Shown here: piece by piece, positions 1 to 9,560 of the stretch
How the letters are laid out: the number at the start of each line of letters is the position of its first letter
Position numbering within the stretch: the stretch's first letter is position 1
Assembly (NCBI GenBank): GCA_029747585.1
Contig: JAPEVF010000767.1
Location: 1-21,584 of the forward strand
DNA: 21,584 nt
Reading direction: 5' to 3'
Source: Pleurotus djamor
Lineage: Eukaryota > Basidiomycota > Agaricomycetes > Agaricales > Pleurotaceae
Position numbers and translations under genes: made by a program
The notes under the pieces: generated by a model
Seen by the model: only the letters and a program-made list of their open reading frames with translations
What the model was told of the DNA's origin: nothing
Database searches by the model: none

Positions 1-1394
1 ACTAAGCAGCTGAGACCTAACACCCAACACTCAACCTCCCACTGCTAACAGCGGCATCATCTTAAACCGTTTGACCGTCGGGTTCAGCGAAANCTTTTTC
101 TTTGAAAATAATAGACATTTGGAAAGAATGGAAAGAAAAGAAAAAGAAAAAATACACAGAAAGAAAAAAGAAGAGATAAAACGGGTGGGGGGAAGGTAGA
201 GAGGGACTCCTCTGCCTAGGTAGAAAGTCCCTAGCGGGTGTCAGGGACTCGCTGATGTTGATGTCCTCGAACGGATGAACAGATAATAGCAGCAGTCAAC
301 CACACGAGCGAAGTAATTATTCGCAAGATCCTCTGGAGGCATCAGCCTGCTGTAGCTAAGTCGTTGACCGTTCGACCGACCGACCGATTGACTAGACTGA
401 AGGAAAGAAAGGAAAAAGAACGGAAAGAAAATGAGAAGGAAGCAACCGAAGAGCTCCCCCGAGTCACCTAGTCGCCTCGTAAATGCAGCCCCGATCACGC
501 ACCAACAGCTGACAATTAACTGAACGCGCCAACAGCTACGAGCTAACACCCAACATGGTTACACCCAACACTCCGAATGCGCGAAATGATAAAGATAAAA
601 ATACAGATAAAAATAAAGAAAGAGGAAAAATCCTCCGGGGTCATGGACGGATAGGTGAGTGGTGTCTTTGACCGTTGGGCTCATAGAAGGAAGGAAGGAA
701 AGACAAAGTTACGGAAAATGAAACGAAGAAGTAAAGGAATCTAAGGGAAGGAAGGAACGAGTGTGAAAGGGTCAACCTAGCCACTTGGTAGGTCCCATGC
801 GACTATGCGAGCGACTGGCCAACCTGTGGAAGTCCATGGCGGACTCGCTGGTTGTTGGTTGAAGGCTACCACCCAACAGGTAAAAGCCAGCAGGTAACAG
901 CTGCCACGGAACAGCCAACAGCCAAAGCAAGAATCAACCCGGTCACCTCGTCACCTCGTCACCTAGTAGGTTCCAGGCGACCGATTGAGAACAACCTGCT
1001 AACGCTAATGCCAATGCTGATGCTGCCGCTGATGGCCTCTCATGGACATTGTCAACGTCAACGGACTAACCGTAACACAAGGTAACCAAAGGTAGTAGGT
1101 AAGCGACTTAACGCTTAACGCTTAACGCACTGATCGCTGAAACTGAGAGTATCAACGGCAAGACATCTTCTTTTGACCAGGCGCTTTTGACCGTATGTTC
1201 GTCTGATCGTTTAAAGTTTGATTGGAGAAGAGGAAAGGAAATAAAAGCAAGGAAGGAAAGGCAAGGAAGGAAACGAAAACGAAAAAAAAACGAAACAAAA
1301 AAAAACAAGAGAAACAAACAATAAAAACGAGAGGAACGAAGGAAGGAAAGAGAAAAACAAAACGAAACGAAGAAGGGGAGCAAAGAGCACTCAC
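1..1394. repeat. Degenerate ~300-bp repeat array, no recognisable gene
   Basis: No open frame here resembles a known protein. Several short motifs recur in a similar order. TTGACCGT occurs at 71, 364, 668 and 1187, giving steps of 293, 304 and 519. GACTCGCTG occurs at 246 and 842, a step of 596, about twice 298. Copies of ACACCCAACA lie near 20, 546 and 561. Each TTGACCGT is followed by a purine-rich tract (about 91-185, 400-450, 690-770 and 1220-1390). Short tandems such as GTCACCTC/GTCACCTA (942-965) are embedded. This reads as an old, diverged tandem repeat; its origin (subtelomeric, satellite or transposon-derived) cannot be told from the window. The last unit overlaps the end of the GAF-domain gene. 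Confidence 0.5.
1108..1128. repeat. Three tandem TTAACGC heptamers
   Basis: TTAACGC is repeated exactly three times in a row within the degenerate array. It is a microsatellite-size feature and does not match the fungal telomere repeat TTAGGG. Confidence 0.7.
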
Positions 1395-3569
1395 GTTCCG
1401 ATATTATGCCCATCCTGCGTCCTGAGCGGTGCGCCTGCGTAGAAGCGTATGTACGGTGGTCCGATGACGAGGGGCTGGTGTTTGTTGTGTGTCCACGTAT
1501 CCAGTGGTCGGTTTATGATGTAGGGAGTAAATTGAGGAGTGTGGGTTGAATATGTGAGGAAGGGGGAGAGGAAGTCAGTATACGGGGAAGTGAACGGGAA
1601 AGTAAACGACGAGGAGAAGGAGGAGGATGTGAGGAATGGGGATGATGTGAGGAAGAACAGTAATACGCAAGATGGAGGAAGCGAAGAGGAAGAGATATGA
1701 GGAAGCATCGAGGAAGATAAAACGAAGAGACGGTGAGACTGAGAAGGAGGGGAACAGNCGCGTGGGATGATATGGTAGAAAGGTGGAAAGCACAAGGTAG
1801 AAAGGCGGAAAGGAAAGGTGGAAGGGGGATTTTGGTACTTACGTTCTTTGCGAACCGCCAGTCGAGGTGGGTGTCGAGGATGATCATGGGTTCGTCGCCT
1901 CTACAAATTCAACGTGGTTAGTTGATGTGTTGGCGTGATGAGATGATGGGATTGTGGAACGGTTCAATGATATGGTAATGAGATGATGGAGTTATGGAGC
2001 GATTGAATGGGGAGGTGGGAGGATAGTGGAGGGGGGGANGGGGAAAGGAAACGCACCGTTGAAGGATTGTATGCGCACAGATCGAGGAATGACGACTGCT
2101 ATTAGGAATTTCGAACCCCCCTACATACATAAGTAATTCAAGTGAAACGATGAGCACGTTAGCAGTGGGGCCGTGCATGATGAACGAACATTGCGATTTA
2201 AACCACCTTTCATACAAACGGTCAGTAAAATGTACATAGGATAGAGAAGTATATGAAGGACGTACTGCTCCGATCCATCGATGAGGCTAATCCCAACGCC
2301 CTTGGTGGTGAATACGAGTTTTGCGAGGTGGGCGATGCGGGAAAAGTTGAGGTCCGGGCCGGTGTTCCAGATGTTGAACCTAAAAATAGAGTATGAGTGT
2401 GGTCGGCGTGGTGTGAGGGAGGGGGAAGCGTACTTGTATAATGCACGTCGACGCTCGAGTTCGTCTGGAGGGGAGGGAGCGACGAGGTAGCCTAGGTCGA
2501 GGTAGAGTTGATGATCGTCGCGTGTCTTTGATGAGGCTGGGGAGGGATGGGTGGTGGTTGTGGATGGGGGAGACGTCGCGCGAAGACTCAGAGAAGAGGA
2601 GGACGAAGAAGAGGAAGGGGATATCTTTGGGAAGGATGAGAGGTATTGTTTGGGCGAGGGAGGGCGAGAGTGGAAGTGGGGTGGAGTGGACANGGGGAAG
2701 GGATCGGTGAGTGGAGGTGGCGTGGATGGACGGTGTGGTTTCTGATTCTGAGANTGGGGGGAGAGCGTGTCTGAGGGAGATTCAGAAAAGGCAGTGGAGG
2801 CGTCTGGGATGAAGTAATCAAAGGGCGGCAGGATGAGTTCTGGGAGNGGCGTCGACATTTGNCGGGTCAGATTNGTGCGTCTNGCTGGAGGGATCGAGTT
2901 GTCCGAGTACGACGCGCGAGGTTGCGGGCGCGTTGGCGGCGAAGCAGACGAAGACGAAGGAGCGACGGTGGTGGTGATCGGNGGATGCGACGAGGAAAAG
3001 TAGTCTTCCGCAGANACATCTGTGGTTCCCTGCCAGAACGACGACAATCTGGGCCGAGCACTGGCNCCGGGGGTGAGCAGAACCGTTGGATGCGTGTCCA
3101 GCGTTGATGACGATGTCGAGGTAGAGTGATCTGGGTGGGCACCGGGGACGACAGCGATGGCACCGCGCATGGGATCCGTGAGTTCGTGTTCGGGCGACGG
3201 GAGTGCGAGCGGGGAGATGTCGACGAACGAACCAGCCCATCGCATCGTCGCCGCTGTCGTCTGCAACGCGTGCACAGGCCTCGTCGTCGTCGTCGCCGAT
3301 GGATCATGTTGTTGATCGTTCTGCTGCGACGAGAACGACGCTCGGATCGAGTTGTGTCGACCACCACCGCTGTTATTGTTACTGGCATGGCTGTTACTCC
3401 CAGTATTGCTACCAGTGCTACTCGACGAGGCTGGGTTGTTGGGGATCCGGTCTGGAAGCCATTTGCCTGAAGAGTACGCTGTGAGGAACTGGCTCCAGGA
3501 CGTCGAGGACGATGAGGACGATGCGGGGGATGTGTGCGGCGCTGTGCACGGTCTGCTCTTGCTACGCAT
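1395..3569 (-). CDS. GAF-domain sensor protein, probably the N-terminal part of a fungal hybrid histidine kinase; 3' end unresolved
   Basis: Proposed exons on the minus strand are 3569-2434, 2379-2266, 2206-2190, 2120-2057, 1900-1843 and 1474-1395; the phases agree throughout and give about 489 residues. Residues 1-370 are Ser/Pro/Thr-rich and probably disordered, with [19 protein letters not shown] near the start. The GAF domain follows, recognisable from [74 protein letters not shown] and [16 protein letters not shown]. In fungi this arrangement is known to me from the input region of hybrid histidine kinases, normally followed by kinase and receiver domains. None of those is visible at 1-1394. 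A weak next exon (from 1166, stop at 1117-1115) would add about 17 residues. The intron 1842-1475 (368 nt) is unusually long. Start chosen at the first Met of the long open frame. The gene is divergent from the CIA30 gene. Confidence 0.75.
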
Positions 3570-3692
3570 TCCCTTCGAGTGATCCTAAGTGGAAGCGGGG
3601 AAACAAAGATCAGAGGAATGACGTCGTTGCGCGTCTATCTCCATCCCTCTTCTCTCCTTCCGCTTTTGTGAATTTTTGAATATTTTGAAGAA
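3570..3692. promoter_or_regulatory. Short divergent promoter between GAF gene and CIA30 gene
   Basis: Only 123 bp separate the two start codons, so both genes must initiate from this stretch or from within each other's 5' ends. The middle is pyrimidine-rich (about 3638-3665), as is common for fungal promoters. No clear TATA box was seen. The assignment rests on gene layout only. Confidence 0.5.
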
Positions 3693-4608
3693 ATGGCAGC
3701 TACGAGTGCGTGGTCGCTCTACGTCAATCGATCCGCTCAGGTCTTTCGTGACAATGTCGCAAAAAGTATGTAAACGTCTACTTCCAACCTATTTCATAAC
3801 GTTTGACAAACGCTAGTGCTCTTGATGCAAGGCGCAGACGCTCCCTCCCGCGCACCACGCACCCTCTTCACATTCAACTCCCCACTCGATATCGCACAGT
3901 TCGCTACAGGCTCCGACGCCGACATCGGTGGTCTCTCCACCGTCTCCATCGACCCGTGTGCGGACCAAAGCGTCAACAAGCCGCTGGGTAAACGCATGAC
4001 GGCCGTGTTTCACGGCAACATGTCCTTGGGTGTGCGCCCCGGGATGGAGGGGAGGTTGAAGAGGTCGGGGTATGCGGGTTTTCGGAATAAGGTGCACTCT
4101 CATTCAAATGTGTACTCTCGTCGCGCCATGACTCTGATGTGTATAGACACGTCCGACACTCTTCGGGAATATGACGGAAGACGTCTCCCTCCACCGCTAC
4201 CTCGCGCTACGCGTGCGTGCGGGGGGAGACCCACAGACAAGGTCCTCGTACTTTGTGAATCTACAGACGGACGGCCCGATATCGACGGATTTGTGGCAGC
4301 ATCGGTTGTATTTCCAGAGAGATGGCGGGTGGGAGGATTTATATGTGCGTTCATCTCTTTCTCCTCTATACTACTACTAACTAATATTGGTGGTGATGTA
4401 GATCCCATTCGACAACTTTGTACTCACAAACTCGGGTGAAATCGCAGAAACGCAGATAACCATGTATCGCGAGCGGATACGGTCTATCGGCATAAGCATC
4501 CTTGGGGGGAATAGCGGGGTGCAAGGGCGGTACGAGTTGGGCGTGGATGAGATTCGGGTGGTCAATGATGAGGATGTGGATGTACATCGGTTGGCGTCGT
4601 CATCCTAG
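3693..4608 (+). CDS. CIA30 / NDUFAF1-like mitochondrial complex I assembly factor
   Basis: Four exons: 3693-3765, 3817-4091, 4147-4344 and 4402-4608, encoding 250 residues. The introns (51, 55 and 57 nt) are all GT-AG and phases close exactly. The CIA30 domain fills nearly the whole protein: TLFTFNSPLDIAQFATGSD, IGGLSTVSID, TAVFHGNMSLGV, KRSGYAGFRNK then TRPTLFGNMTEDVSLHRY, LALRVRAGGD, YFVNLQTDGP, LYFQRDGGWEDLYIPFDNF and a last strand GRYELGVDEIRVV. Family members help assemble the membrane arm of respiratory complex I in the mitochondrial matrix. The N-terminus (WSLYVNRSAQVFRDNVAK) is basic but not a textbook presequence. Length fits the compact fungal form. The gene is divergent from the GAF gene and convergent with RAS1, 177 bp between stops. 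Confidence 0.9.
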
Positions 4609-4785
4609 TTTACAGTTCATGCGTCTTGGAGCATAGGTCATATTGAATTTTCCTTTTTGTCTGATGATAATGAAAGAGGGAAAGGGAAAGCATAAATCGT
4701 AGCGAGAGAGTGAGAGAGAGAGGGTATGTTATACAAGTGTCATCCACCAACATCATCCATCATCCGGAAAAAAAAATCCACCCGA

Positions 4786-6071
4786 CTAGAGGATAACACA
4801 CCCACCACAGCACCCCGCCGTCCCATCATCCGCGCCGTCCTTCCCAGCACCATACACACCCGGCCCAGAACCACCCGAGCCAGGGAGTACGGGGCGGCCA
4901 GTTTGCTGTTCCTTGTTGTATTTGCGGATCTCACGCACGAGGTTGCAGAAAGCCTCATCGACGTTGATGCGTTGCTTGGCGGAGGTTTCGATGAATTTGC
5001 AGCCAAAGTGTTTCGCGAGGTCGCGGCCCTCTATGCACACGAAAACGAAAACGAAGATAAACAGACAGATTAGATGTGTGTATGTAAACAAGGGTGAAAT
5101 ACGCACCATTCATGCCAACTTGACGTTCGTACTCCAAATCGCACTTGTTGGCGACGACGATGACGGGGAAGGTGTCTTGGTCTTTGACGCGGAGGATTTG
5201 TTGGTGGAAGGTGGAGATTTCCTCGAAGGAGTTGCGGGAGGTGATGGAGTAGACGAGGAGGAAGCCTTCGCCGGTGCGCATGTATTGCTCGCGCATGGCT
5301 CTGTGTTCACGAATCAAGTAATAAAATGTGAATGTGAGTAAATGTGGACGGGAGTGGTTGAATGAAGGTGGGCGCACCCGTATTCTTCTTGACCAGCCGT
5401 ATCGAGGACGTCGAGCAAGGCAACCTCTTCGTCGATCACACACTGTTTTCTGTACGAATCTGCATGTCATAAAAATACAGGAAGGTATGCGTTAGCTGGT
5501 TGGGGTAATTTCGGGTATACGAAACAAGGATACACGAAATATGAAAGATGAAGGAGGACATGAAAGATGGCCAGAAAGAGGTAGGAAAGAGGGCTTGGGA
5601 AATGGGGAAACGATAGAAATGAGGTAGGAGAAAAAGGAAGATGGAAAGGAAATGGAAATGGGGAATATGGAAAGGGAGGAGGGATAGGGAAGGAAAGCTG
5701 TGCACCGCAACGCATAACGGATAAACGTATGAACGTACCCTCGATGGTGGGATCATACTCGTCGACGAAGTGGCTTTGGATGAACTGGATGGTGAGTGCG
5801 GATTTGCCGACACCACCGCCGCCGACGACGACGAGTTTGTATTCGCGGAGGAATTGGGCCTGTTACAACGAGAAAACATTAGTACGAGAGGGTAAGGACG
5901 AGTTGTGAATGTGAATGGGGGTGAGGATTAGGGAAGAATAAACGGCAAGATGGTAATGGAGACGATGAAGAGTGAGGAGGATAGTAAAAAATGGAGATGG
6001 CAAAGGAGGGGGGAAGATATGGGGCAAGTCGAACAATGGAGGAGCTGTAGAGACGAACTTACACGAGACAT
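4786..6071 (-). CDS. RAS1: Ras1-type small GTPase
   Basis: Five exons on the minus strand: 6071-6063 (9 nt, M-S-R), 5859-5739, 5459-5378, 5300-5107 and 5030-4786, encoding 216 residues. All Ras boxes are intact: P-loop GGGGVGKSA (16-24), effector loop YDPTIEDSY (38-46), [11 protein letters not shown] (63-73), NKCD (122-125) and ETSAK (150-154). Residues equivalent to human G12, G13 and Q61 are Gly, Gly and Gln, so it is wild type. A Gly-rich hypervariable tail ends [12 protein letters not shown] is a CaaX box whose final Leu usually directs geranylgeranylation, and the upstream Cys pair could be palmitoylated. In fungi Ras1 acts at membranes upstream of cAMP and MAPK signalling in growth and mating. 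Introns one (203 nt) and two (279 nt) are long for this window. The start is fixed by ATG-TCT-CGT directly before GTAAGT, matching the family start [12 protein letters not shown]. Confidence 0.95.
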
Positions 6072-6153
6072 GGGTTTTGATCTGTGGTTGGGCGNTTTTT
6101 TGTGCGTACAGGGACCGGCTCTTACGACGACTACGACAACGGAGGACGAAGGT

Positions 6154-6242
6154 GAAGAGGAAGAGGAAGAGGAAGAGGAAGAGGAAGAGGGAGAGAGGGA
6201 GAGGAAGAGGAAGAGGAGATAGAGGCAAGAGGCAAGAGGCAA
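6154..6242. repeat. Purine microsatellite (GAGGAA)n plus (GAGGCAA)3 upstream of RAS1
   Basis: 6154-6219 is an unbroken purine tract built from GAGGAA units. 6222-6242 is GAGGCAA repeated three times. It lies 83-171 bp upstream of the RAS1 start codon, so on the RAS1 sense strand it is a CT-rich block, a frequent element of fungal 5' regions. Repeat length is likely variable between strains. Confidence 0.8.
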
Positions 6243-6423
6243 GGGAGAAAAGGGAATTTCCAGGGCGAATAATAAACACGTTTCCGCATTTGGCAACTTT
6301 ACTCAATCCCGACTGCTACAGCTGATATCATCATTCTGATTGATTCTCCGTAGAGGCTATGTAAGGGTAATGTACATCATGGGCGTGATGATACTAGGAA
6401 AGGGAAGGGAGGGAAGGGAGAGA

Positions 6424-7408
6424 CTAGAATTGAGGTGCACTCGTTACGCCTCCCATTCCTTGGATCTTTTCGTGGTCGGCGGGGTTGGCTTGGGCTTCGT
6501 AGATGGTCACGACGGGTGCGCCTTTGTGCTGGGGAACGGTAGAATCAATGGTTGAGATCATCGTGAACAATATGTTGGGCATTTGGATTTGGGAGTTGGA
6601 GGGACGTACCTGGGTCCATGTACCGAGGAAGCCAATGTAATACAGCTGGATGTTTTCGGCCCCTTGAGACGCGGGGAAGAAGAGCGTGACAGAGGAGATG
6701 TTGGAGAATTTGGCAGTCCTTCAACACCAAAGATCAAAACGCGTCTCGTTTCGTTGAGGGTGGAAGACACACCTGAGGGGGTACTCCGCGACTTCGCGAC
6801 TCTGGACGAGGTCGATCTCTTGCACGGGGTCTTTGTCGGATACGTCGTCGAAGGACAAGACAGCGTTGTCAGTGTACTAAATAGTGATTATTGTGGGTGC
6901 TGGTGTGTGGAGAGGACGTGTTTTGGTCGACCAACCATGGAGACTTTTGATGGGGTGTGTTCGCTGGGTCCTGCTTTGATGAGGAGACTTCGTAGTTTCA
7001 CCCCGCTGAGGAATGGGATTCGAAGGATTCTACGAGCACCGTCATAAATGAATATCGCCGTATTCAAGGAGTGATATGGCGAGTTGCGCACAACTGGTCA
7101 TCATCCTCGGACCTCAGAAACTGCACGAATGCAACGAACAATCAACCAGCAAATAATGATATTAATGATGAGGGTGATGAGGGTGAATGAAGAGATTATC
7201 AGTAACCCACCTTTGTTTCATCGAGGCGTTCATGCCAGGGTTTGATCACATCTGATGCGTTGCCGTCGCCGTTGAGCGCGACCAGGTTGTCCCTGTCAAT
7301 CTGACCGAACAGGCTATCCTGCGGGCCCAGGTCGTTTTGGTCATGGTCGTGGTCGTGGTCATGGTCATGGCTTTCGTGTCCGCATCCGTGATGGTGTTCG
7401 TGAGGCAT
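6424..7408 (-). CDS. PITH-domain protein with His-rich N-terminus (PITHD1 family)
   Basis: Six exons on the minus strand: 7408-7211, 7120-7092 (29 nt), 7029-6936, 6876-6773, 6718-6610 and 6528-6424, encoding 212 residues with all phases closing. Residues 2-24 are a His/Asp run (HEHHHGCGHESHDHDHDHD) typical of PITHD1 homologues and likely metal-binding. The PITH domain follows: SLFGQIDRDNLVALN, VIKPWHERLDETK, FLRSEDDDQLILRIPF, GVKLRSLLIKAGP, SFDDVSDKDPVQEIDLVQSR, FSNISSVTLFFPASQG, ENIQLYYIGFLGTWTQ. PITH was named for its interaction with the proteasome in thioredoxin-like protein 1. This protein lacks a thioredoxin domain, so a redox role is not implied. It is divergent from PNKP with 63 bp between starts, and upstream of RAS1 on the same strand. 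Confidence 0.92.
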
Positions 7409-7471
7409 ATTGGAAATATCAATGAAGTCAGGGTCGAAGATGCTGTTTGTATAGTGATTTGACTCAGAGTC
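7409..7471. promoter_or_regulatory. 63-bp bidirectional promoter with AP-1/Gcn4-like palindrome
   Basis: The start codons of the PITH gene and PNKP are 63 bp apart. At 7460-7472 lies the perfect palindrome TGACTC-A-GAGTCA, two overlapping TGACTCA sites of the kind bound by fungal bZIP factors (Gcn4/Cpc1, Yap/AP-1). Its last base is the A of the proposed PNKP start codon. An inverted CCAAT core (ATTGG) lies at 7409-7413, next to the PITH start. Function is inferred from position and motif only. Confidence 0.45.
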
Positions 7472-9402
7472 ATGCTTTGCATGCTTTTATGGCTCCTCCC
7501 ACCACCTCCAGCTCCAGCTCGGGTACTACTCTCTCATCGTCTTCACCGTTGCGCGTTGCATAGTCTCAGTCTCAGTCCCTGTCTAGGTGCTTCTTCAACT
7601 TCCAAGAAACGACGTGCAAATGACCAAGTTGATTCAGGCTCCAATGCTAAAATAGCCAAAGGTGCGTTCGGATCCGCTTTAGACACCAGTTGTGCCTCGT
7701 TGCTCACGCGTTTCTCAGTTCACCCGTTCTTCACCAAAACCCCCACCGCCTCCAACGACCCCTCAGCACCGTTCAAATGGCTCCCCTCCCTCGGTCCCAA
7801 ACAAACCTGTCTCCACGCGACAAACCTCCAACCCACGCCCTCCACCAAAGTAGCTGCATTCGATTTGGACGGCACGATCATAGAGAGTAATGTGAGGAGT
7901 AACAATACCTCCTGGAAATGGTGGCGAAATTGTGTAAAAGACAACTTGAGGGACCTCGTGCAGCAGGGGTATGCACTGGTTATCATTTCGAATCAGGGAA
8001 TTAAGAAGGAGAGGTTGGGGGTTTGGAAGGAGAAGGTTGGGTTGATTGCGGGTGCGGTGAGTTTCTTATGTCCTCTTTGGGGTTGGGTTGCGGGTCCTCA
8101 TTTGAGGTGTGTGTAGCTCCCGGATGTACCATTTCGTCTGTTTGCGGCGACTGCGAAGGATGGGCATCGCAAACCCATGCCGGGGATGTGGACAGATCTA
8201 GAACGTATATTCGCGGAATCTAACGTTACTATTGGTACGCTCAAATCATCCCATTCGTCTTCCTCCATGCTAAACCAGTACACGACAACTAAATTTGTAG
8301 ATAAAGACGCGTCGTTCTTTGTCGGCGACGCGGCGGGGAGGAAAGGCGATTTTGCGGGTACGGATAGGAAGTGGGCGATGAATGTGGGGATTAAGTTCCT
8401 TACGCCAGAGGTCAGTCAGGCAATCCCTCTGTCTTTCTTTCCGAGTATCAACAGTATAGATGTGGGTGTACTCAATAACCGTCTGTTAGGAACACTTCCT
8501 CGGATTGCCCACGCAGCCGTATGAATTGCTTGGGTTCCATGTATCCTCTCTCCCTGCAAATCGTACGTCTCGTCTCTTACTTATCCCTCGAACACCCCAC
8601 GAAACTCAAACTTACTGCCTTCCCTACGGTTACTCTAGTCCCCCTCTTCACACCTACATCAACACCGCCCCTCCCTTCCTCCGCCCCCTCCTCTAAAACC
8701 ACACCCAAATCACCATCCAAATCCTCAAAATCCCAACCAACACCAACACCAGAGGCGTCCCAAGAAATCGTCCTATTCGTAGGCTACCCAGCCTCTGGCA
8801 AATCCAGTTTCTTCCACCGCCATTTCGCAGAGGTGGGGTACGCGCATGTGAACCAGGATACGTTGGGGAGTAAGCCGAAGTGTGTGAAGAGGGTGGAGGA
8901 GGTGCTGGGGGAGGGGGGGTCGTGTGTTGTTGGTACGTTTATAATCTAATCTTCCTAAGACGAGTGAGTGTATTGATATCGTGTGGTGTGGTGTTCTTGG
9001 TGGTAGATAATACGAATCGGGACAAGGCGACGCGAAAGACGTATATTGCGTTGGCGAAGAAGCACAATGTGAAGATACGGTGAGTTCATTGCATCGGCTC
9101 CTCGCATTCGCTCATCCGTTCACCCGTTCATCTATAGTTGCTTCTACTTCACCGCGTCCATGGAGCTTGCATGGCACAATAACCTCTATCGAGCGTACAT
9201 CGCGCCCACACCGACAGATACAAATGGAAAGGAAGCTCGATCGGCGGTACCTTACCTAGCGTTCACAGGCTTCCGCAGTGCGTTTGAGGAGCCGGAGATG
9301 GACGAGGGGTTCGATGTGATCAAGAAGATTAATTTTGTTTGGGAGGGTGGGGAGGAGGAGAGGAAGAGGTGGGAGATGTGGCTACAGGTAGATGGAAAGT
9401 GA
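7472..9402 (+). CDS. Bifunctional polynucleotide phosphatase/kinase (PNKP/Pnk1)
   Basis: Eight exons: 7472-7661, 7719-8056, 8117-8234, 8301-8410, 8490-8562, 8639-8932, 9007-9079 and 9138-9402, encoding 486 residues. The enzyme removes 3'-phosphates and adds 5'-phosphates at DNA strand breaks before ligation. The HAD phosphatase comes first: DLDGTI with Asp112/Asp114, then ISNQGIKK, FAATAKDGHRKPMPGMW and FFVGDAAGRKGDF. A Ser/Pro/Lys-rich linker follows. The kinase has P-loop GYPASGKSS (325-333), VNQDTLG and DNTNRDKATR, ending in YLAFTGFRSAF-EEPE as in fungal Pnk1. No FHA domain is present, as in S. pombe. KKRR near residue 46 may be a nuclear signal. The first 30 residues are hydrophobic/Arg-rich, so the start is uncertain (an in-frame Met at 7481 is an alternative); they could be a mitochondrial leader. 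Confidence 0.9.
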
Positions 9403-9560
9403 TTGAAGTGAGATTGGTATTATATATATTTTTGGAATGAACTATGCGGGACAGCGGATACAACAGGCGATACAGAGCATTTCATACGTAGACAACGATA
9501 GCTTGCGAGAGTCCATTCCAATCAACTACGATTACGATTTACGATGGCATTGGCATGCGT

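Noticed and set aside
1108..1128. TTAACGC tandem as a telomere
   Set aside because: Only three copies, not TTAGGG-like, and internal to the window.
2441..3582. Several long plus-strand open frames opposite the GAF gene
   Set aside because: They are antisense shadows of a GC-rich Ser/Pro-coding exon and resemble no family.
5950..6222. Plus-strand frames with Glu/Arg-rich low complexity opposite RAS1
   Set aside because: They are the translation of the purine microsatellite and the antisense of RAS1 exon 1 and introns.
7489..7563. Alternative PNKP start reading MAPPTTSSSSSG
   Set aside because: It is in another frame and hits TAG after 24 codons; no splice in the stretch joins it to the PNKP frame.
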